Assembly: GCA_965203525.1 (NCBI GenBank)
Contig: OZ241898.1
Location: forward strand, 186,001-250,000
Length of the DNA: 64,000 nucleotides
Source: WTFV01 sp965203525
GTDB lineage: Bacteria; Acidobacteriota; Vicinamibacteria; Vicinamibacterales; UBA8438
Reading direction: 5' to 3'
Below, one piece after another: positions 32,473 to 41,824 of this stretch. Within the stretch, counting starts at the first letter, position 1, and the number at the start of each line of letters is the position of its first letter. The notes below the pieces were generated by a model that saw only the letters and a program-made list of their open reading frames with translations, searched no databases and was not told the origin of the DNA. The translations under genes were made by a program, and so were the position numbers.

Positions 32473-34901
32473 GACCTTCTTCCTTCCGGCCGCGTCGCGT
32501 CGGCCGCGGCGTTCCCGCTTGCCGCCGCCTCGCCGGCGAGCGCGTCGCGGAGACTCTCGATCATCCGGGCCGCCACGCGCGACCGCAGGTCGGCGAGCGC
32601 CTCGAGGGTGCCGTCGACCTTCACCGCCGTGACCACCGCGCGGCTCCTGACGTCGGTCAGGCGCGCGGTCACGCGGACCAGCGATCCGATCCGCTGGATG
32701 CCGCCGCCGATCGCCCACGCGGCCCGGTCGGCGGGCGTCACGACGGTCACCTCCGGCAGTGCGGCGGCCTGCGCCGCGACCGCCTGCGTGATCGAGCCTG
32801 CCAGGTCGACGTCGAGGGGGGGCGCACTGCCGGCCGTGAGATCGTCGAAGGGCAGCACGGCCAGCGCGCTCGGCGTCCCCGCGGCCGGCATGCGGCCGGC
32901 CGCCGCCGCGGTTCGTCCCCCGGATGCCGGCAGGTTCTCGATGACGGCCGTCGCGACCTCCGCCTCCAGGGTCGCACGGTCGCCGGCCGCGCCGTCGATT
33001 TTCACCGCGTGCAGCACCGCGCCGTTCGCGGTATCGACGATGCGTGCGGTCACCCGCACCGCCGCGCCGACTTGCTGGACGCCGCCGCGGACCACGTACC
33101 GCGCGCCCGTCTCGTCGTCGGCCACGGTGAAGCGGCCGGACGCCGCCAGACGCGTCGCGACCGCGCGGCCGAGGGCCGGCCCGAAGCCCGGGTCGCCAGC
33201 CGCATTCAGGCTGGCGAACGAGGCGACCGCGATCGTATCGGGCGCGCCGGCTCGCTGCCGTCCGGCGGTCGCCCGTTCTTCTTCCGCCGGCGCCGGGCCG
33301 GGGCGCCCCGGCGCTCGTGCCGTCCGCGCCCCGGCGTTCCGGCGAACGTCGCCTCTCGCCGGTTCCGGCGCCGCCCGCCGCGTGCGAGGCGCGCCGGGGC
33401 GGTTGCGCGCCGGCCGGTCACTCTCTTCGAGAAGAGACGCCAGCCAGGCCGGCCGGTCTGCGCGGCCGGTGGCCGGGGCCGTGCCGGAAGCGGCGCCGCC
33501 GGCCGCCCGCTCCGCCCTCGGAACGGCCCCGCTCCGGCTGTCGGCGACCGCCATGCCGGAAGCGGCGCCGCCGTCCGCCCACTCCGCCGGGCCGGGCGCC
33601 TCCGGAGACGGCGGCGGCGCGTCCGCGCGGGGCGCGGCGGGGGTGCCGGCGACCGGAGCGCTTTCCGGCGGCGCGGCCGGGCCGGCGGGGTTCGCGGCGG
33701 CGCGTGCTCTGCGCTCGAGCAGGCGGGGGGCGGCGTCGGCCAACTGCACCCGCATCCCGTCGGTCGGCGTGTCGAGCGGGGAGACGACGACGAGCTCGCC
33801 CGCTCGCAGGCCCGCCCGCACGATGACCGACTCGGTCGAGGTTCGCAGCACGTCGACGTCCCGGAACGAGAGGCGGTCGTCGGGGGTGACGACCAGCACC
33901 TGGGCGCGGCCGCGCAACGCGGGACGCGGCAGCACCGCGACGTCCCGGGCGATCCGCCCGCTGATTTCGGCCTCGACGTACATCCCCACCGCAAGCGGCG
34001 GGCGGTTCGGATTCGGCCCCGGCGCGTACGGGTCCGCGACCTCGGCGATCGCATGCACCATCCGACTCACCGAGTCGATCTCGCTCTCGGTGCGCACGAC
34101 CCGCCCCGCCCAGGCGTGCGTCTCCCCGGCGAAGGTGGCGCGCAGCGTCACCGGGGGCTGTGTCCGCTGCCGGACTCCGCGATAGGAGAGCGGGAGATCG
34201 AGGTAGGCGAGCTCGTCGTCCGGGAGCGGCAGGCGGATCTCCGCGACGTCGACCGCGTAGATGGTCGCAACGTCGTCGCCGACCCGGACGTACTGGCCGA
34301 TGTCGACGTTCTTCGTTCGCACCCGGCCGGCGTACGGCGCGACGATCTCCGCCCGCTCGAGATCCCGCGTGGCCCGCTCGACGCCCGCCTCGGCCGCGGC
34401 CACCGAGGCGCGGGCGTCCTCGAGTTGCGGCTTGCGCAACGCCAGCTCGCGCGGGTCGCCGCGGCCCAGCGTTTCCCATTCCCGTTGCGCGACCTCCGCC
34501 TCGGCTTCTTCCTGCGCGAGCCGCAGGCGCGCCTGCGCGAGCTGCGACCGGGCGCTGATCAGTAGCTGTTCGTAGTCGAACGGGTCGATCCTGACGAGCG
34601 CGTCGCCCGCTTCGAAGAAGCCGCCCTCCGCGAACGAGGGCGCGACCCAGGTCACGCGGCCGGCGATCTCCGGGACGAGCTGGCTTTCGGTGCGCGGCTG
34701 GACCGTGCCCTGGCTGGTCACCGCGAGCGGCACGTCTTCTATCGTGACCTCGTGCACGCGAACCCCGGGCAGCTCGATCACCGGCGTCAGGGTCTCCACC
34801 GGGGGGCGGTTCATGATCATGGTGACGGCGCCGAAGCCGGCCGCGGCGACGATGATCAGGGGCGCCAGGGGCTTGAGAATGCGGGCGAGTGGGCGTTGCA
34901 T
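32469..34901 (-). CDS. RND periplasmic adaptor with C-terminal TolB/FlgO-like extension
   Basis: 810 residues, about twice the usual adaptor length. Residues 1-390 are a normal membrane-fusion protein: N-terminal anchor (LIIVAAAGFGAVTMIMN), lipoyl halves (VPLAVTSQGTVQPRTESQLV; RAEIVAPYAGRVRTKNVDIG) with a helical hairpin between, and beta-barrel domains. An Ala/Pro-rich linker (about 395-545) follows. Two TolB/FlgO-like units come next: TIAVASFASLNAAGDP to RVTARIVDTANGAVLHAV, and LAVLPFDDLTAGSAPP to RVTARLTDVRSRAVV. The same domain opens the DUF5916 protein at 398-3406. The extension may tether or sense envelope state; function unknown. Confidence 0.88.
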   Translation of the reverse strand: MQRPLARILKPLAPLIIVAAAGFGAVTMIMNRPPVETLTPVIELPGVRVHEVTIEDVPLAVTSQGTVQPRTESQLVPEIAGRVTWVAPSFAEGGFFEAGDALVRIDPFDYEQLLISARSQLAQARLRLAQEEAEAEVAQREWETLGRGDPRELALRKPQLEDARASVAAAEAGVERATRDLERAEIVAPYAGRVRTKNVDIGQYVRVGDDVATIYAVDVAEIRLPLPDDELAYLDLPLSYRGVRQRTQPPVTLRATFAGETHAWAGRVVRTESEIDSVSRMVHAIAEVADPYAPGPNPNRPPLAVGMYVEAEISGRIARDVAVLPRPALRGRAQVLVVTPDDRLSFRDVDVLRTSTESVIVRAGLRAGELVVVSPLDTPTDGMRVQLADAAPRLLERRARAAANPAGPAAPPESAPVAGTPAAPRADAPPPSPEAPGPAEWADGGAASGMAVADSRSGAVPRAERAAGGAASGTAPATGRADRPAWLASLLEESDRPARNRPGAPRTRRAAPEPARGDVRRNAGARTARAPGRPGPAPAEEERATAGRQRAGAPDTIAVASFASLNAAGDPGFGPALGRAVATRLAASGRFTVADDETGARYVVRGGVQQVGAAVRVTARIVDTANGAVLHAVKIDGAAGDRATLEAEVATAVIENLPASGGRTAAAAGRMPAAGTPSALAVLPFDDLTAGSAPPLDVDLAGSITQAVAAQAAALPEVTVVTPADRAAWAIGGGIQRIGSLVRVTARLTDVRSRAVVTAVKVDGTLEALADLRSRVAARMIESLRDALAGEAAASGNAAADATRPEGRRS

Positions 34902-34928
34902 GGGTACCGTCCGTTCGTTGTCGGGCTG

Positions 34929-36410
34929 CTACTGCCCGCTGGTGCCGGTGTCGCGCAGGCGCGCCATCGTGATCGGCGCTGCGAGCCGTTCGATGCCGCC
35001 GCCGAGCGCCAGATAGAGATCGACGCGGTTCTCGAGGCGCAGCCGGCGCGCCGCGAGCAGATCGGACTGGGCCTGAAACGCCGACCGTTGCGAGTCGAGG
35101 ACCGTGATGTAGGTGTCGAGTCCGGTTCGGTACCGCTCGCCGGCGAGGCGTTCCGCGGCGAGCGCCTGTTCGACGGACGTCGTCAGGCGTGCGACCCGGG
35201 CCGCCAGGTGCTCCTCGGCGGCGAGCGCCGTCTCGACCTCGGAGAAGGCCACCAGCGCGGTGTTCACGTAGCTCGCCAGCACTTCGGCGACCCGGGCCTC
35301 CGCGCGGCTGACCTGCGCCCGCAGGCGCCCGCCCTGCCAGAGCGGGGCGACGACGTTGCCGACGATGCTCCAGACGCTGAAGTCGCCGCCGAGCAGCGAG
35401 CGGAGCGCGTCGGTTGCGGTTCCGGCGCTGCCGGTCAGCGTGATGCTCGGGAGCAGTTCGCGCCGCGCGACCCGCAGGCGCGCCGCGGACGCCGCCACCT
35501 GTCGCTCGGCGGCCACCAGATCCGGGCGTCGCGCCACCAGTTCGGCCGGGACCCCGGCCGGCGGGGGCGGCGGCATCGCGGGCAGATCCGCCGGCGCGGA
35601 GACGTCGCCGGCGGCGTATCTGGCCAGCAGCACTTCGATCTGCCGCGTCGTTGCGTCGAGCTGCCGGCGCCGCTCGGCGAGCCCCGCCTCGGCGTTCGAA
35701 AGGTTCAACAGGGCCTGCCGCAGATCGAGCGCCGGCCGGATGCCCGACTCGAAGCGGTCCCGGACCAGGTCGACGGATTCGCCGAGGCTGCGGACCGTCG
35801 CTTCCGACAGACGCACCTGTTGCCGGGCTTCGGCGATGGCGAACCATGCTTTCGCGGTCTGCCCGGCGAGCGACAGCCGGGCGCCCCGCAGGTCGGCCGC
35901 GGAACGCTGCAGGTCGGCCAGGGCCGCCTGTTCCGTGGCGCGGAGCTTGCCCCAGAGATCGACCTCCCACGTCGTGTCGAGCGAGATTCCGTGATTCGTG
36001 AAGACCGAGCTCAGCACGCGGTCCTCGGCGCCGGGAATCGGGAAGCCGATGAAGTTCTGCTTCCGCTGGCTCCCGTTGTACGGTGCCTGGATGGACGGAA
36101 GCAGCGCCGCGGACGCGACGCGGGCGTCGGCCGCCGCCTGCTCGAGTCGCGCCGCCGCGGCCTGCAGGTCGAGGTTGCGCGCCAGCGCGGCCTCGATCGT
36201 CGCCGACAGGCCGGCGTCCCCGAAATCCGACCACCAGTCCGGATCGATCCGGCCGGCCTCGACCTCGGCCGCGGTCCAGTCGTCCGGTACCGGGAACCGG
36301 AGCCCGGGATGCGCCACGGGCGGCGCGCTGGCGCACCCGGCGGCGAGGCCGGCGAGCGACGCGGACGCCGCGAACCGGAACGCCCGCCGCTTCAGGGTTC
36401 GGATCGGCAT
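34929..36410 (-). CDS. NodT/OprM-type outer-membrane efflux lipoprotein
   Basis: 493 residues. A lipoprotein signal ends in LAAGCAS; two OEP repeats follow with long helices (ARNLDLQAAAARLEQAAADA; RVARRELLPSITLTGSAGTA; YRTGLDTYITVLDSQRSAFQ). It forms the outer-membrane channel for the RND pump encoded downstream. ATG 36410 is chosen over GTG 36416 because GAGG lies 6 bp before it. The TetR gene ends only 21 bp upstream, so all four genes likely share one transcript. Confidence 0.92.
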   Translation of the reverse strand: MPIRTLKRRAFRFAASASLAGLAAGCASAPPVAHPGLRFPVPDDWTAAEVEAGRIDPDWWSDFGDAGLSATIEAALARNLDLQAAAARLEQAAADARVASAALLPSIQAPYNGSQRKQNFIGFPIPGAEDRVLSSVFTNHGISLDTTWEVDLWGKLRATEQAALADLQRSAADLRGARLSLAGQTAKAWFAIAEARQQVRLSEATVRSLGESVDLVRDRFESGIRPALDLRQALLNLSNAEAGLAERRRQLDATTRQIEVLLARYAAGDVSAPADLPAMPPPPPAGVPAELVARRPDLVAAERQVAASAARLRVARRELLPSITLTGSAGTATDALRSLLGGDFSVWSIVGNVVAPLWQGGRLRAQVSRAEARVAEVLASYVNTALVAFSEVETALAAEEHLAARVARLTTSVEQALAAERLAGERYRTGLDTYITVLDSQRSAFQAQSDLLAARRLRLENRVDLYLALGGGIERLAAPITMARLRDTGTSGQ

Positions 36411-36431
36411 TTGCACCTCGGCGCCTGCGTG

Positions 36432-37097
36432 TCAGCCTCTTCGTCGTTCGGCCGCCGCCACGGCGGCCGGCGCCCCCGCCGGCGCCGCCATCCCGGCCGC
36501 CGCGTACAGCACGAGCGACTCGAGCACGTCCTCCGGATCGCGCGCCGCGGCGGGCCCGTGCGCCACGAGCGTCGGTCCCCAGGACATCGTGAACGCCATC
36601 GAGCCGACCATGAACAGCATCCGCCAGCTCATGTCCGCGTCGTCGAGGTGCGGCAGCGCGCGGTGCAGGGCCGCCGTGAACCGCCGGAACACCTCGTCGA
36701 ACTGCTTGACGAACGTCGCGCGGAAGTCCTCGTTGGTCTCGCCGTGGATCCGCCCGACCAAGCGGAAAAAGCCCTGCCCGTCGTCGCCCCACACCCGCTG
36801 TCGGTGAAAGGGGGGCGACAGAAAGGCCCGGATGACCGCTTCGAGCGCGGGCGGTCCGTCGCCGGCCCGCGCCTCGACCGCGTCCAGCAACTCCAGCCGG
36901 CGCTCGTTGATCGGTTCGAGGCGCCGCTCGAGCACCTCGGCCAGCAACGCTTCCTTGGAGCCGAAGTGGTAGTTCACCGATGCGACGTTGACCCCGGCCT
37001 CGGCCGTGATGTCGCGCAGCGACGTCGCCGGGAATCCGCGCTCGCCGAACAGCCGCTCCGCGACGTCGAGGATGCGCTCCCGGGTGTCGATGGCCAT
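36432..37097 (-). CDS. TetR-family regulator of the RND operon
   Basis: 221 residues. The N-terminal helix-turn-helix is typical: RERILDVAERLFGERGFPAT, then SLRDITAEAGVNVASVNYHF and GSKEALLAEVLERR. The C-terminal ligand domain is AcrR/CerR-like (FFRLVGRIHGE; AFTMSWGPTLV). It probably represses its own operon and is released by a pump substrate. ATG 37097 gives the normal N-terminus (MAIDTRERIL) with GGGAGAT upstream. A 12-bp palindrome lies 36 bp before the start. Confidence 0.9.
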   Translation of the reverse strand: MAIDTRERILDVAERLFGERGFPATSLRDITAEAGVNVASVNYHFGSKEALLAEVLERRLEPINERRLELLDAVEARAGDGPPALEAVIRAFLSPPFHRQRVWGDDGQGFFRLVGRIHGETNEDFRATFVKQFDEVFRRFTAALHRALPHLDDADMSWRMLFMVGSMAFTMSWGPTLVAHGPAAARDPEDVLESLVLYAAAGMAAPAGAPAAVAAAERRRG

Positions 37098-37132
37098 CGG
37101 TGGATCTCCCGTGATCAAAACGCTCGTTTCAA

Positions 37133-37144
37133 TCATACGTATGA
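37133..37144. promoter_or_regulatory. Candidate TetR operator
   Basis: Perfect palindrome TCATACGTATGA upstream of the tetR start, in an otherwise AT-richer stretch (GATCAAAACGCTCGTTTCAA). The position fits autoregulation of the tetR-efflux operon. It is short for a TetR site, so the true operator may extend further. Confidence 0.4.
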
Positions 37145-37330
37145 ACAACGGGAAGGTTCAATGGAGGCGCGATGCCGCGATCGGCCGCTGGACGGGGGGA
37201 CCGGCCGCCGGCGCCGTTCGGGACCGAACCGGGCCCGCACGGCCTGCTGCCGGGGCGGCCGTGACCCGGCAGCGCCGCCCGGCCGCCGAACCGGGCCCGC
37301 GAGGCCTGCCGGCGTTCCGCGAGCGCGGCT

Positions 37331-37470
37331 GGACCGTCGCCGGTGGCGCGGCTGCGTCGGTTCGGATCCCCGGCCGCGTCGGGCGGCCGGGGAGCGCACT
37401 GGGACCGTCGTCGGTGGCGCGGCTGCATTGGTTCGGATCCCCGGCTGCGTCGGGCGGCGGCGGAGCGCAT
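37331..37470 (+). repeat. About 70-bp tandem repeat in a gene-free stretch
   Basis: Units 37331-37401 and 37402-37470 match closely (GGACCGTCG, GTTCGGATCCCCGG, CGTCGGGCGG). An older related duplication with GAACCGGGCCCGC precedes them near 37220-37310. No gene is supported between 37145 and 37710. Confidence 0.8.
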
Positions 37471-37500
37471 TCCACCCGGGCGAAACCGGATCCCGCCCGC

Positions 37501-37521
37501 AAGTGAGACGTAATCTCACTT
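37501..37521. promoter_or_regulatory. Inverted repeat upstream of the molybdenum hydroxylase operon
   Basis: AAGTGAGA and TCTCACTT are perfectly complementary with a 5-bp spacer. A second small palindrome AATGATTCATT lies at 37547-37557. Both lie upstream of the candidate promoter and could bind an activator or repressor. Confidence 0.35.
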
Positions 37522-37609
37522 TCGGACGGCTTCCTCTGCGGGCGTAAATGATTCATTGAAAAGGGCTTGTCGGCGATCCGGGCATGCGCCAGAAAGTCTC
37601 GGTCGGGGG

Positions 37610-37638
37610 TTGGCATTCGGGAAATCCGGTGCTAGACT
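37610..37638 (+). promoter_or_regulatory. Candidate sigma-70-type promoter of the molybdenum hydroxylase operon
   Basis: TTGGCA (37610-37615), a 17-bp spacer and TAGACT (37633-37638) give a good housekeeping-type promoter. The predicted leader is about 65-70 nt before ATG 37711. Confidence 0.5.
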
Positions 37639-37710
37639 TCGCCCTTCGGGAGAGGAATTTCTTCCCTCTGGTTCCTGGCGCGCCGGGGCGCGCTACGAGG
37701 AGGTCGTCTC

Positions 37711-38361
37711 ATGGGAGACGTGGCGCACACGCAAGTGCAGACAACCACGGAGCAGCAGGGCGTCAGCCGGCGAGGCTTCATCAAGGGAGTGATCGCCACG
37801 GGCGCCAGCGTATCGGCGTCGAACTACGTTCTGCGCGGCGGTCACGGCGTGGCCCTCGCGCAGGCGCCGGGAGCGGTCGAACGGCTCGTGACGCTGAACG
37901 TCAACGGCCAGCAGCGCCGCGTCGACGTCATGCCGCAGGAGACGCTGGCCATGACCCTGCGGTACAAGCTCGGTCTGACCGGCACCAAGATCGGCTGCGA
38001 CCGCGCCGAGTGCGGCGCGTGCACCGTCCTCGTGGACGGCGTCCCGCACTACTCCTGCTCGACCCTGACCCATCAGGTCCGCGGGCGCGAGGTCCTGACC
38101 ATCGAGGGGCTCGAAGGCGCGGACGGCTCGCTGCACCCGGTGCAGCAGGCGGTCGTCGACCTGCAGGGTTTCCAGTGCGCCTTCTGCATGCCCGGCTTCG
38201 TCATGAACATGGTCGCGCTGACCAACGAGAACCCCGACGCGACCCGGGGCGAGGCCGCGCACCATCTGGCCGGCAACATCTGCCGCTGCATCGACTACAA
38301 CAAGATCCTCAACGTCGCCGAGAAGGCGTGCGAGTATACGCGTAACGGGATGAGGAGCTGA
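37711..38361 (+). CDS. Tat-exported [2Fe-2S] subunit of a molybdenum hydroxylase
   Basis: 216 residues. A twin-arginine signal SRRGFIKGVIATGA lies at about 19-32. A plant-type ferredoxin domain follows with GCDRAECGACTVLVDGVPHYSC, then a helical second [2Fe-2S] domain with CAFCMPGF and GNICRCIDYNKIL. It passes electrons from the molybdopterin site to FAD or cytochrome. The small subunits of IorA/PaoA-like periplasmic hydroxylases have this layout, and the complex is probably carried across the membrane as a unit by this one signal. A GAGGAGG site precedes the ATG. The next gene starts 2 bp after the stop. Confidence 0.92.
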   Translation: MGDVAHTQVQTTTEQQGVSRRGFIKGVIATGASVSASNYVLRGGHGVALAQAPGAVERLVTLNVNGQQRRVDVMPQETLAMTLRYKLGLTGTKIGCDRAECGACTVLVDGVPHYSCSTLTHQVRGREVLTIEGLEGADGSLHPVQQAVVDLQGFQCAFCMPGFVMNMVALTNENPDATRGEAAHHLAGNICRCIDYNKILNVAEKACEYTRNGMRS

Positions 38362-38363
38362 CG

Positions 38364-40790
38364 ATGGCTGACTACAAGCTGATCGGCAAGGACTACACGA
38401 CGCCCGACATCCTCGCCAAGGTCACCGGGCGCGCGAAGTACGCCGAGGACTTTCGTGCCGAGGGCATGCTCTTCACAAAGCTGCTCGTCAGCCCGATGCC
38501 CCACGCGCGCGTTCGCCGGCTGGACACCAGCGCCGCACTGGCGATGCCCGGCGTCGAGGCGATCCTGACCGCCGACGATCTGCCCGAGGCCGAGGCGCCG
38601 CAGGAGGCGGGTCTGACCAACGAGCCGCTGTACGAGGGCGAGCCGATTCTCGCCGTCGCGGCGGTCGACGAGGAGACCGCGGCCGAGGCGGTCGAGGCGG
38701 TGCAGATCGACTTCGAGCCGCTGCCCTTCGTGCTCGACCCGATGGACAGTCTGCGTCCGGGCGGTCCGAACGCGCGGCTCGACGGCAATACGATGGCCGG
38801 CCGCGACCTCTCCACGATCAAGTGGGAGAACGTCGACTGGAACGAGATCGACCGCGGCGTCGTGCCGACCGGCGGTGAAGTCACCGACGAGTGGCAGGTG
38901 GGCGACGTCGACGCCGGATTCGCCGAGGCGGACCTCGTTCTCGACGAGTCCGTGTTCTCCGCGTCGCTGTCGCACCAGCCGCTCGAGACCCGCACCGCGA
39001 TGGCCTACTGGCAGAACGGCAAGTGCTACATGCACTGCTCGACGCAGAGCACGGCCCGCACCGAGGGCGGCATGGCGCGCTGGATCGGCATCGATCCGAC
39101 CGACCTCGTGCTCATCGGCGAGTACTGCGGCGGCGGGTTCGGCAGCAAGATCTCGTCGTCCATTCAGGCGCGGATTCCGGCCCTGCTCTCGCGCAAGGCG
39201 GGCAAGCCGGTCATGATGCGCGTGACGCGCCAGGAGGAGAACTTCTTCGGGCGCGCCCGGCCGGGCATCCAGGCCCGCGCCCGGTTCGGGTTCAAGAGCG
39301 ACGGACGGGTCACCGCGATCGATCTGACGCTGGTGCAGGACGGCGGCCCGTACGGGCGGTCCGGCGACTACATGTCGTGCGCCGACCAGGCTTCGCTGAT
39401 GTATCAGCCGGAGCACATGCGGGTGCGCGGCATCACCGTCTACACCAACACGCCGCCGCGCGGCGCGCAACGGGCCCCCGGCGGGGTGCAGGCGGTGGCG
39501 ATGTTCGCGCCGATCGTGGACAAGGCGGCGCGGCAGCTCGATGTCGACCGGCTCGACATCGTGCACCTCAACGCGCCGCAGGGGCAGGCGCTGTTCGGCC
39601 GCCCGCGTCAGGGGCAGCAGGGCAACGTCTCGAGCGCCTTCCCGAAGGAGGCGATCGACAAGGCGCGCACGGAGTTCGACTGGGACGGCATGAAGGCGCG
39701 CAGCGGCCAGCGCAACGGCACGAAGGTGACCGGCGTCGGCGTTGCGATCAGCTCCTACTCCGCCGGAACGTCGGGCATCGACGGCCTGCTGGTGATTCGG
39801 CCCGACGGCATGGTCGAGATTCACACCGGCGTCGGCAACCTCGGCACCGAGTCGTTCTCCGACACGTCGCGCGCGGCGATGGAGGCGCTCGACACGCCGT
39901 GGGAGCAGGCCGAAGTCGTCTGGGGCGACACCAGCAAGCATCTGCCGTGGAGCGCGATCCAGGGCGGCAGCATGACCACCCACGCGCATACGCGGTCGAA
40001 CTGGGCGGCCGGCCTGGAAGCGAAGAAGCGGCTGCAGGAGATTGCGGCCGATCGGTTCGGTGGCGCGCCGGACAGCTTCGAGGTGGGGAACGGCCGCGTC
40101 TACCGGCGGGGCAACCGCGGGCAGGCGATGACGTTCGGCCAGGCGTCCGAGCGCGCCATCGAGCTCGGCGGCGTCTACGACGGGTCGGAGCTGCCCGAGG
40201 ACATCAACGAGATGACGACGCGGTCGGCGACGGCGTTGCGCGGCCGGGGTCTCGTGGTCGCCATCAAGGACAACTTCGAGACCGGCGGCCGGAACATGTC
40301 GTTCGCCATCGGCTTCGCCGAGGTCGAGGTGGACACCGAGACCGGTGCGGTGGAGCTGAAGGACTACAAGGTGGCTTCCGACGCCGGGACGATTCTGCAT
40401 CCGCAGAACTTCGCCGGGCAGGTGCACGGCGGCGGCATCCAGGGCTTCGGCGTGGCGCTCGGTCAGAAGTGGGTCATGGATCCGCAGTGGGGGCTGCACG
40501 TGGCGAAGCGGTTCTACTCGAACCGGCCGCCGACCCTGCTCGATACGCCGCACGACAAGGAGCTGGCGTGGAGCGCGGCGGACATTCCGGATCCGTTCAA
40601 CCCCGTCGGCTGCAAGGGCATCGGCGAGGCGCCGGTCGGCGCAGGCGCAGGCGCGGTGCTCAACGCCATCTCCGACGCGCTGGGCGGGAACGTCGACTTC
40701 AACCGCTCGCCGATCATGCGCGACATGATTCTGACGAAGCTCAACCCCGAGCTCGACGAGGCTCACAACAAGCTGTCGACGCACGTCTAG
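38364..40790 (+). CDS. Molybdopterin-binding large subunit, xanthine dehydrogenase family
   Basis: 808 residues. N-terminal Ald_Xan_dh domain (DYTTPDILAKVTGRAKYAED; LTNEPLYEGEPILAVAAVDE) and two molybdopterin-binding portions (GEYCGGGFGSKI; QRAPGGVQAVAMF). The catalytic Glu motif is GCKGIGEAPVG near the C-terminus. The AYRCSFR loop of carbon monoxide dehydrogenase is absent, so it is not a true CoxL. It hydroxylates an unknown aldehyde or N-heterocycle using water. It has no signal of its own and should travel with the Tat-tagged small subunit. Confidence 0.92.
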   Translation: MADYKLIGKDYTTPDILAKVTGRAKYAEDFRAEGMLFTKLLVSPMPHARVRRLDTSAALAMPGVEAILTADDLPEAEAPQEAGLTNEPLYEGEPILAVAAVDEETAAEAVEAVQIDFEPLPFVLDPMDSLRPGGPNARLDGNTMAGRDLSTIKWENVDWNEIDRGVVPTGGEVTDEWQVGDVDAGFAEADLVLDESVFSASLSHQPLETRTAMAYWQNGKCYMHCSTQSTARTEGGMARWIGIDPTDLVLIGEYCGGGFGSKISSSIQARIPALLSRKAGKPVMMRVTRQEENFFGRARPGIQARARFGFKSDGRVTAIDLTLVQDGGPYGRSGDYMSCADQASLMYQPEHMRVRGITVYTNTPPRGAQRAPGGVQAVAMFAPIVDKAARQLDVDRLDIVHLNAPQGQALFGRPRQGQQGNVSSAFPKEAIDKARTEFDWDGMKARSGQRNGTKVTGVGVAISSYSAGTSGIDGLLVIRPDGMVEIHTGVGNLGTESFSDTSRAAMEALDTPWEQAEVVWGDTSKHLPWSAIQGGSMTTHAHTRSNWAAGLEAKKRLQEIAADRFGGAPDSFEVGNGRVYRRGNRGQAMTFGQASERAIELGGVYDGSELPEDINEMTTRSATALRGRGLVVAIKDNFETGGRNMSFAIGFAEVEVDTETGAVELKDYKVASDAGTILHPQNFAGQVHGGGIQGFGVALGQKWVMDPQWGLHVAKRFYSNRPPTLLDTPHDKELAWSAADIPDPFNPVGCKGIGEAPVGAGAGAVLNAISDALGGNVDFNRSPIMRDMILTKLNPELDEAHNKLSTHV

Positions 40791-40822
40791 CGCCGCACCG
40801 GGAAGGTACAGGGAGAAGAAAC

Positions 40823-41824
40823 ATGGCCGTGATTCGCGACAAGATGCCGGCATTTCAGCTCTTCCAGCCTGCCAGCACGGAGGAAGCGTTGGGAGTGCTC
40901 GATCAGTACGGATCCGATGCCTGGGTGCTCGCGGGCGGGCTGGACACCTGGGACTGGCTGAAGGACCGCGTCAAGAAGCCCGCCGCCGTCGTCGATCTGG
41001 GCGGCATCTCCGAGCTGCGCGAGATTCGCTCGCTGGGCGGCGGGCTGGACATCGGCGCCATGGCGACGTTGCGCGAAGTGATCCGGCACCCCGAGGTGTC
41101 GGAGCAGTTCAGCATGCTCGCCGACGCCGCTTCGCAGGCCGCATCGCCGCAGATTCAGAACCAGGGCACGCTCGGCGGCAACGTCGGCCAGGACACGCGC
41201 TGCTGGTACTACCGGGACGGCTGGAGCTGCTATCGCGCCGGCGGCAACATCTGCTACGCCGACACGCCGACCGCGATGAACCGCGAGCACGCCATCCTGG
41301 GCGCCAGCCGGTGCGTGGCCGTCAATCCGTCGGACACCGCTCCGGTTCTCGTGGCCCTCGATGCCGAGATGGTGGTGCGCAACAGCACCGGCGAGCGGGT
41401 CGTTCCGGCGCAGGACTTCTTCATCGGTCCGGCCGTGGACATCATGCGCATGACCGCGCTGCAGCCGGGTGACATCCTCACGTCGATTCGGATCCCGTGG
41501 ACCTGGGCCAACACGCGGTTCTACTTCGAGAAGGCCAGGGACCGGGCCGTCTGGGACTTCCCCCTCGCCAACGTGGCGTCCGCGGCGAAGATCAGCAACG
41601 GCGTGGTGGAGGACATCCGCATCGTGGCCAACGGCGTGGCGCCCTATCCGGTGCGCTTCCTTGCGGCCGAGGACGCCGTCCGGGGGCGTCAGGTGAGCCA
41701 GGTGGTTGCGATGGAGGCGGGCGACGTCGCCATCAACGGTGTTCGGCCGCTGCGGCACAACGCCTACAAGGTGACGTTGCTGCGCAACCTCGTGAAGCGG
41801 TCCGTTCAGGGTGCCGAGGCGTAG
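40823..41824 (+). CDS. FAD-binding subunit of the molybdenum hydroxylase
   Basis: 333 residues, CoxM-like. The PCMH-type FAD site shows LAGGLDTWDWLKD and NQGTLGGNVGQDTRCWYYRD, with the CO_deh_flav_C domain at the C-terminus (PLANVASAAKISNGV). Between them is a three-cysteine stretch (RCWYYRDGWSC then GGNIC), similar to the cluster-bearing insert of 4-hydroxybenzoyl-CoA reductase but shorter, so an extra Fe-S centre is possible. ATG 40823 lies behind GGGAG. The next gene begins directly after the stop. Confidence 0.9.
   Translation: MAVIRDKMPAFQLFQPASTEEALGVLDQYGSDAWVLAGGLDTWDWLKDRVKKPAAVVDLGGISELREIRSLGGGLDIGAMATLREVIRHPEVSEQFSMLADAASQAASPQIQNQGTLGGNVGQDTRCWYYRDGWSCYRAGGNICYADTPTAMNREHAILGASRCVAVNPSDTAPVLVALDAEMVVRNSTGERVVPAQDFFIGPAVDIMRMTALQPGDILTSIRIPWTWANTRFYFEKARDRAVWDFPLANVASAAKISNGVVEDIRIVANGVAPYPVRFLAAEDAVRGRQVSQVVAMEAGDVAINGVRPLRHNAYKVTLLRNLVKRSVQGAEA

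Noticed and set aside
38364..40790. Carbon monoxide dehydrogenase large subunit
   Set aside because: The AYRCSFR active-site loop is absent, so a general molybdenum hydroxylase call is safer.
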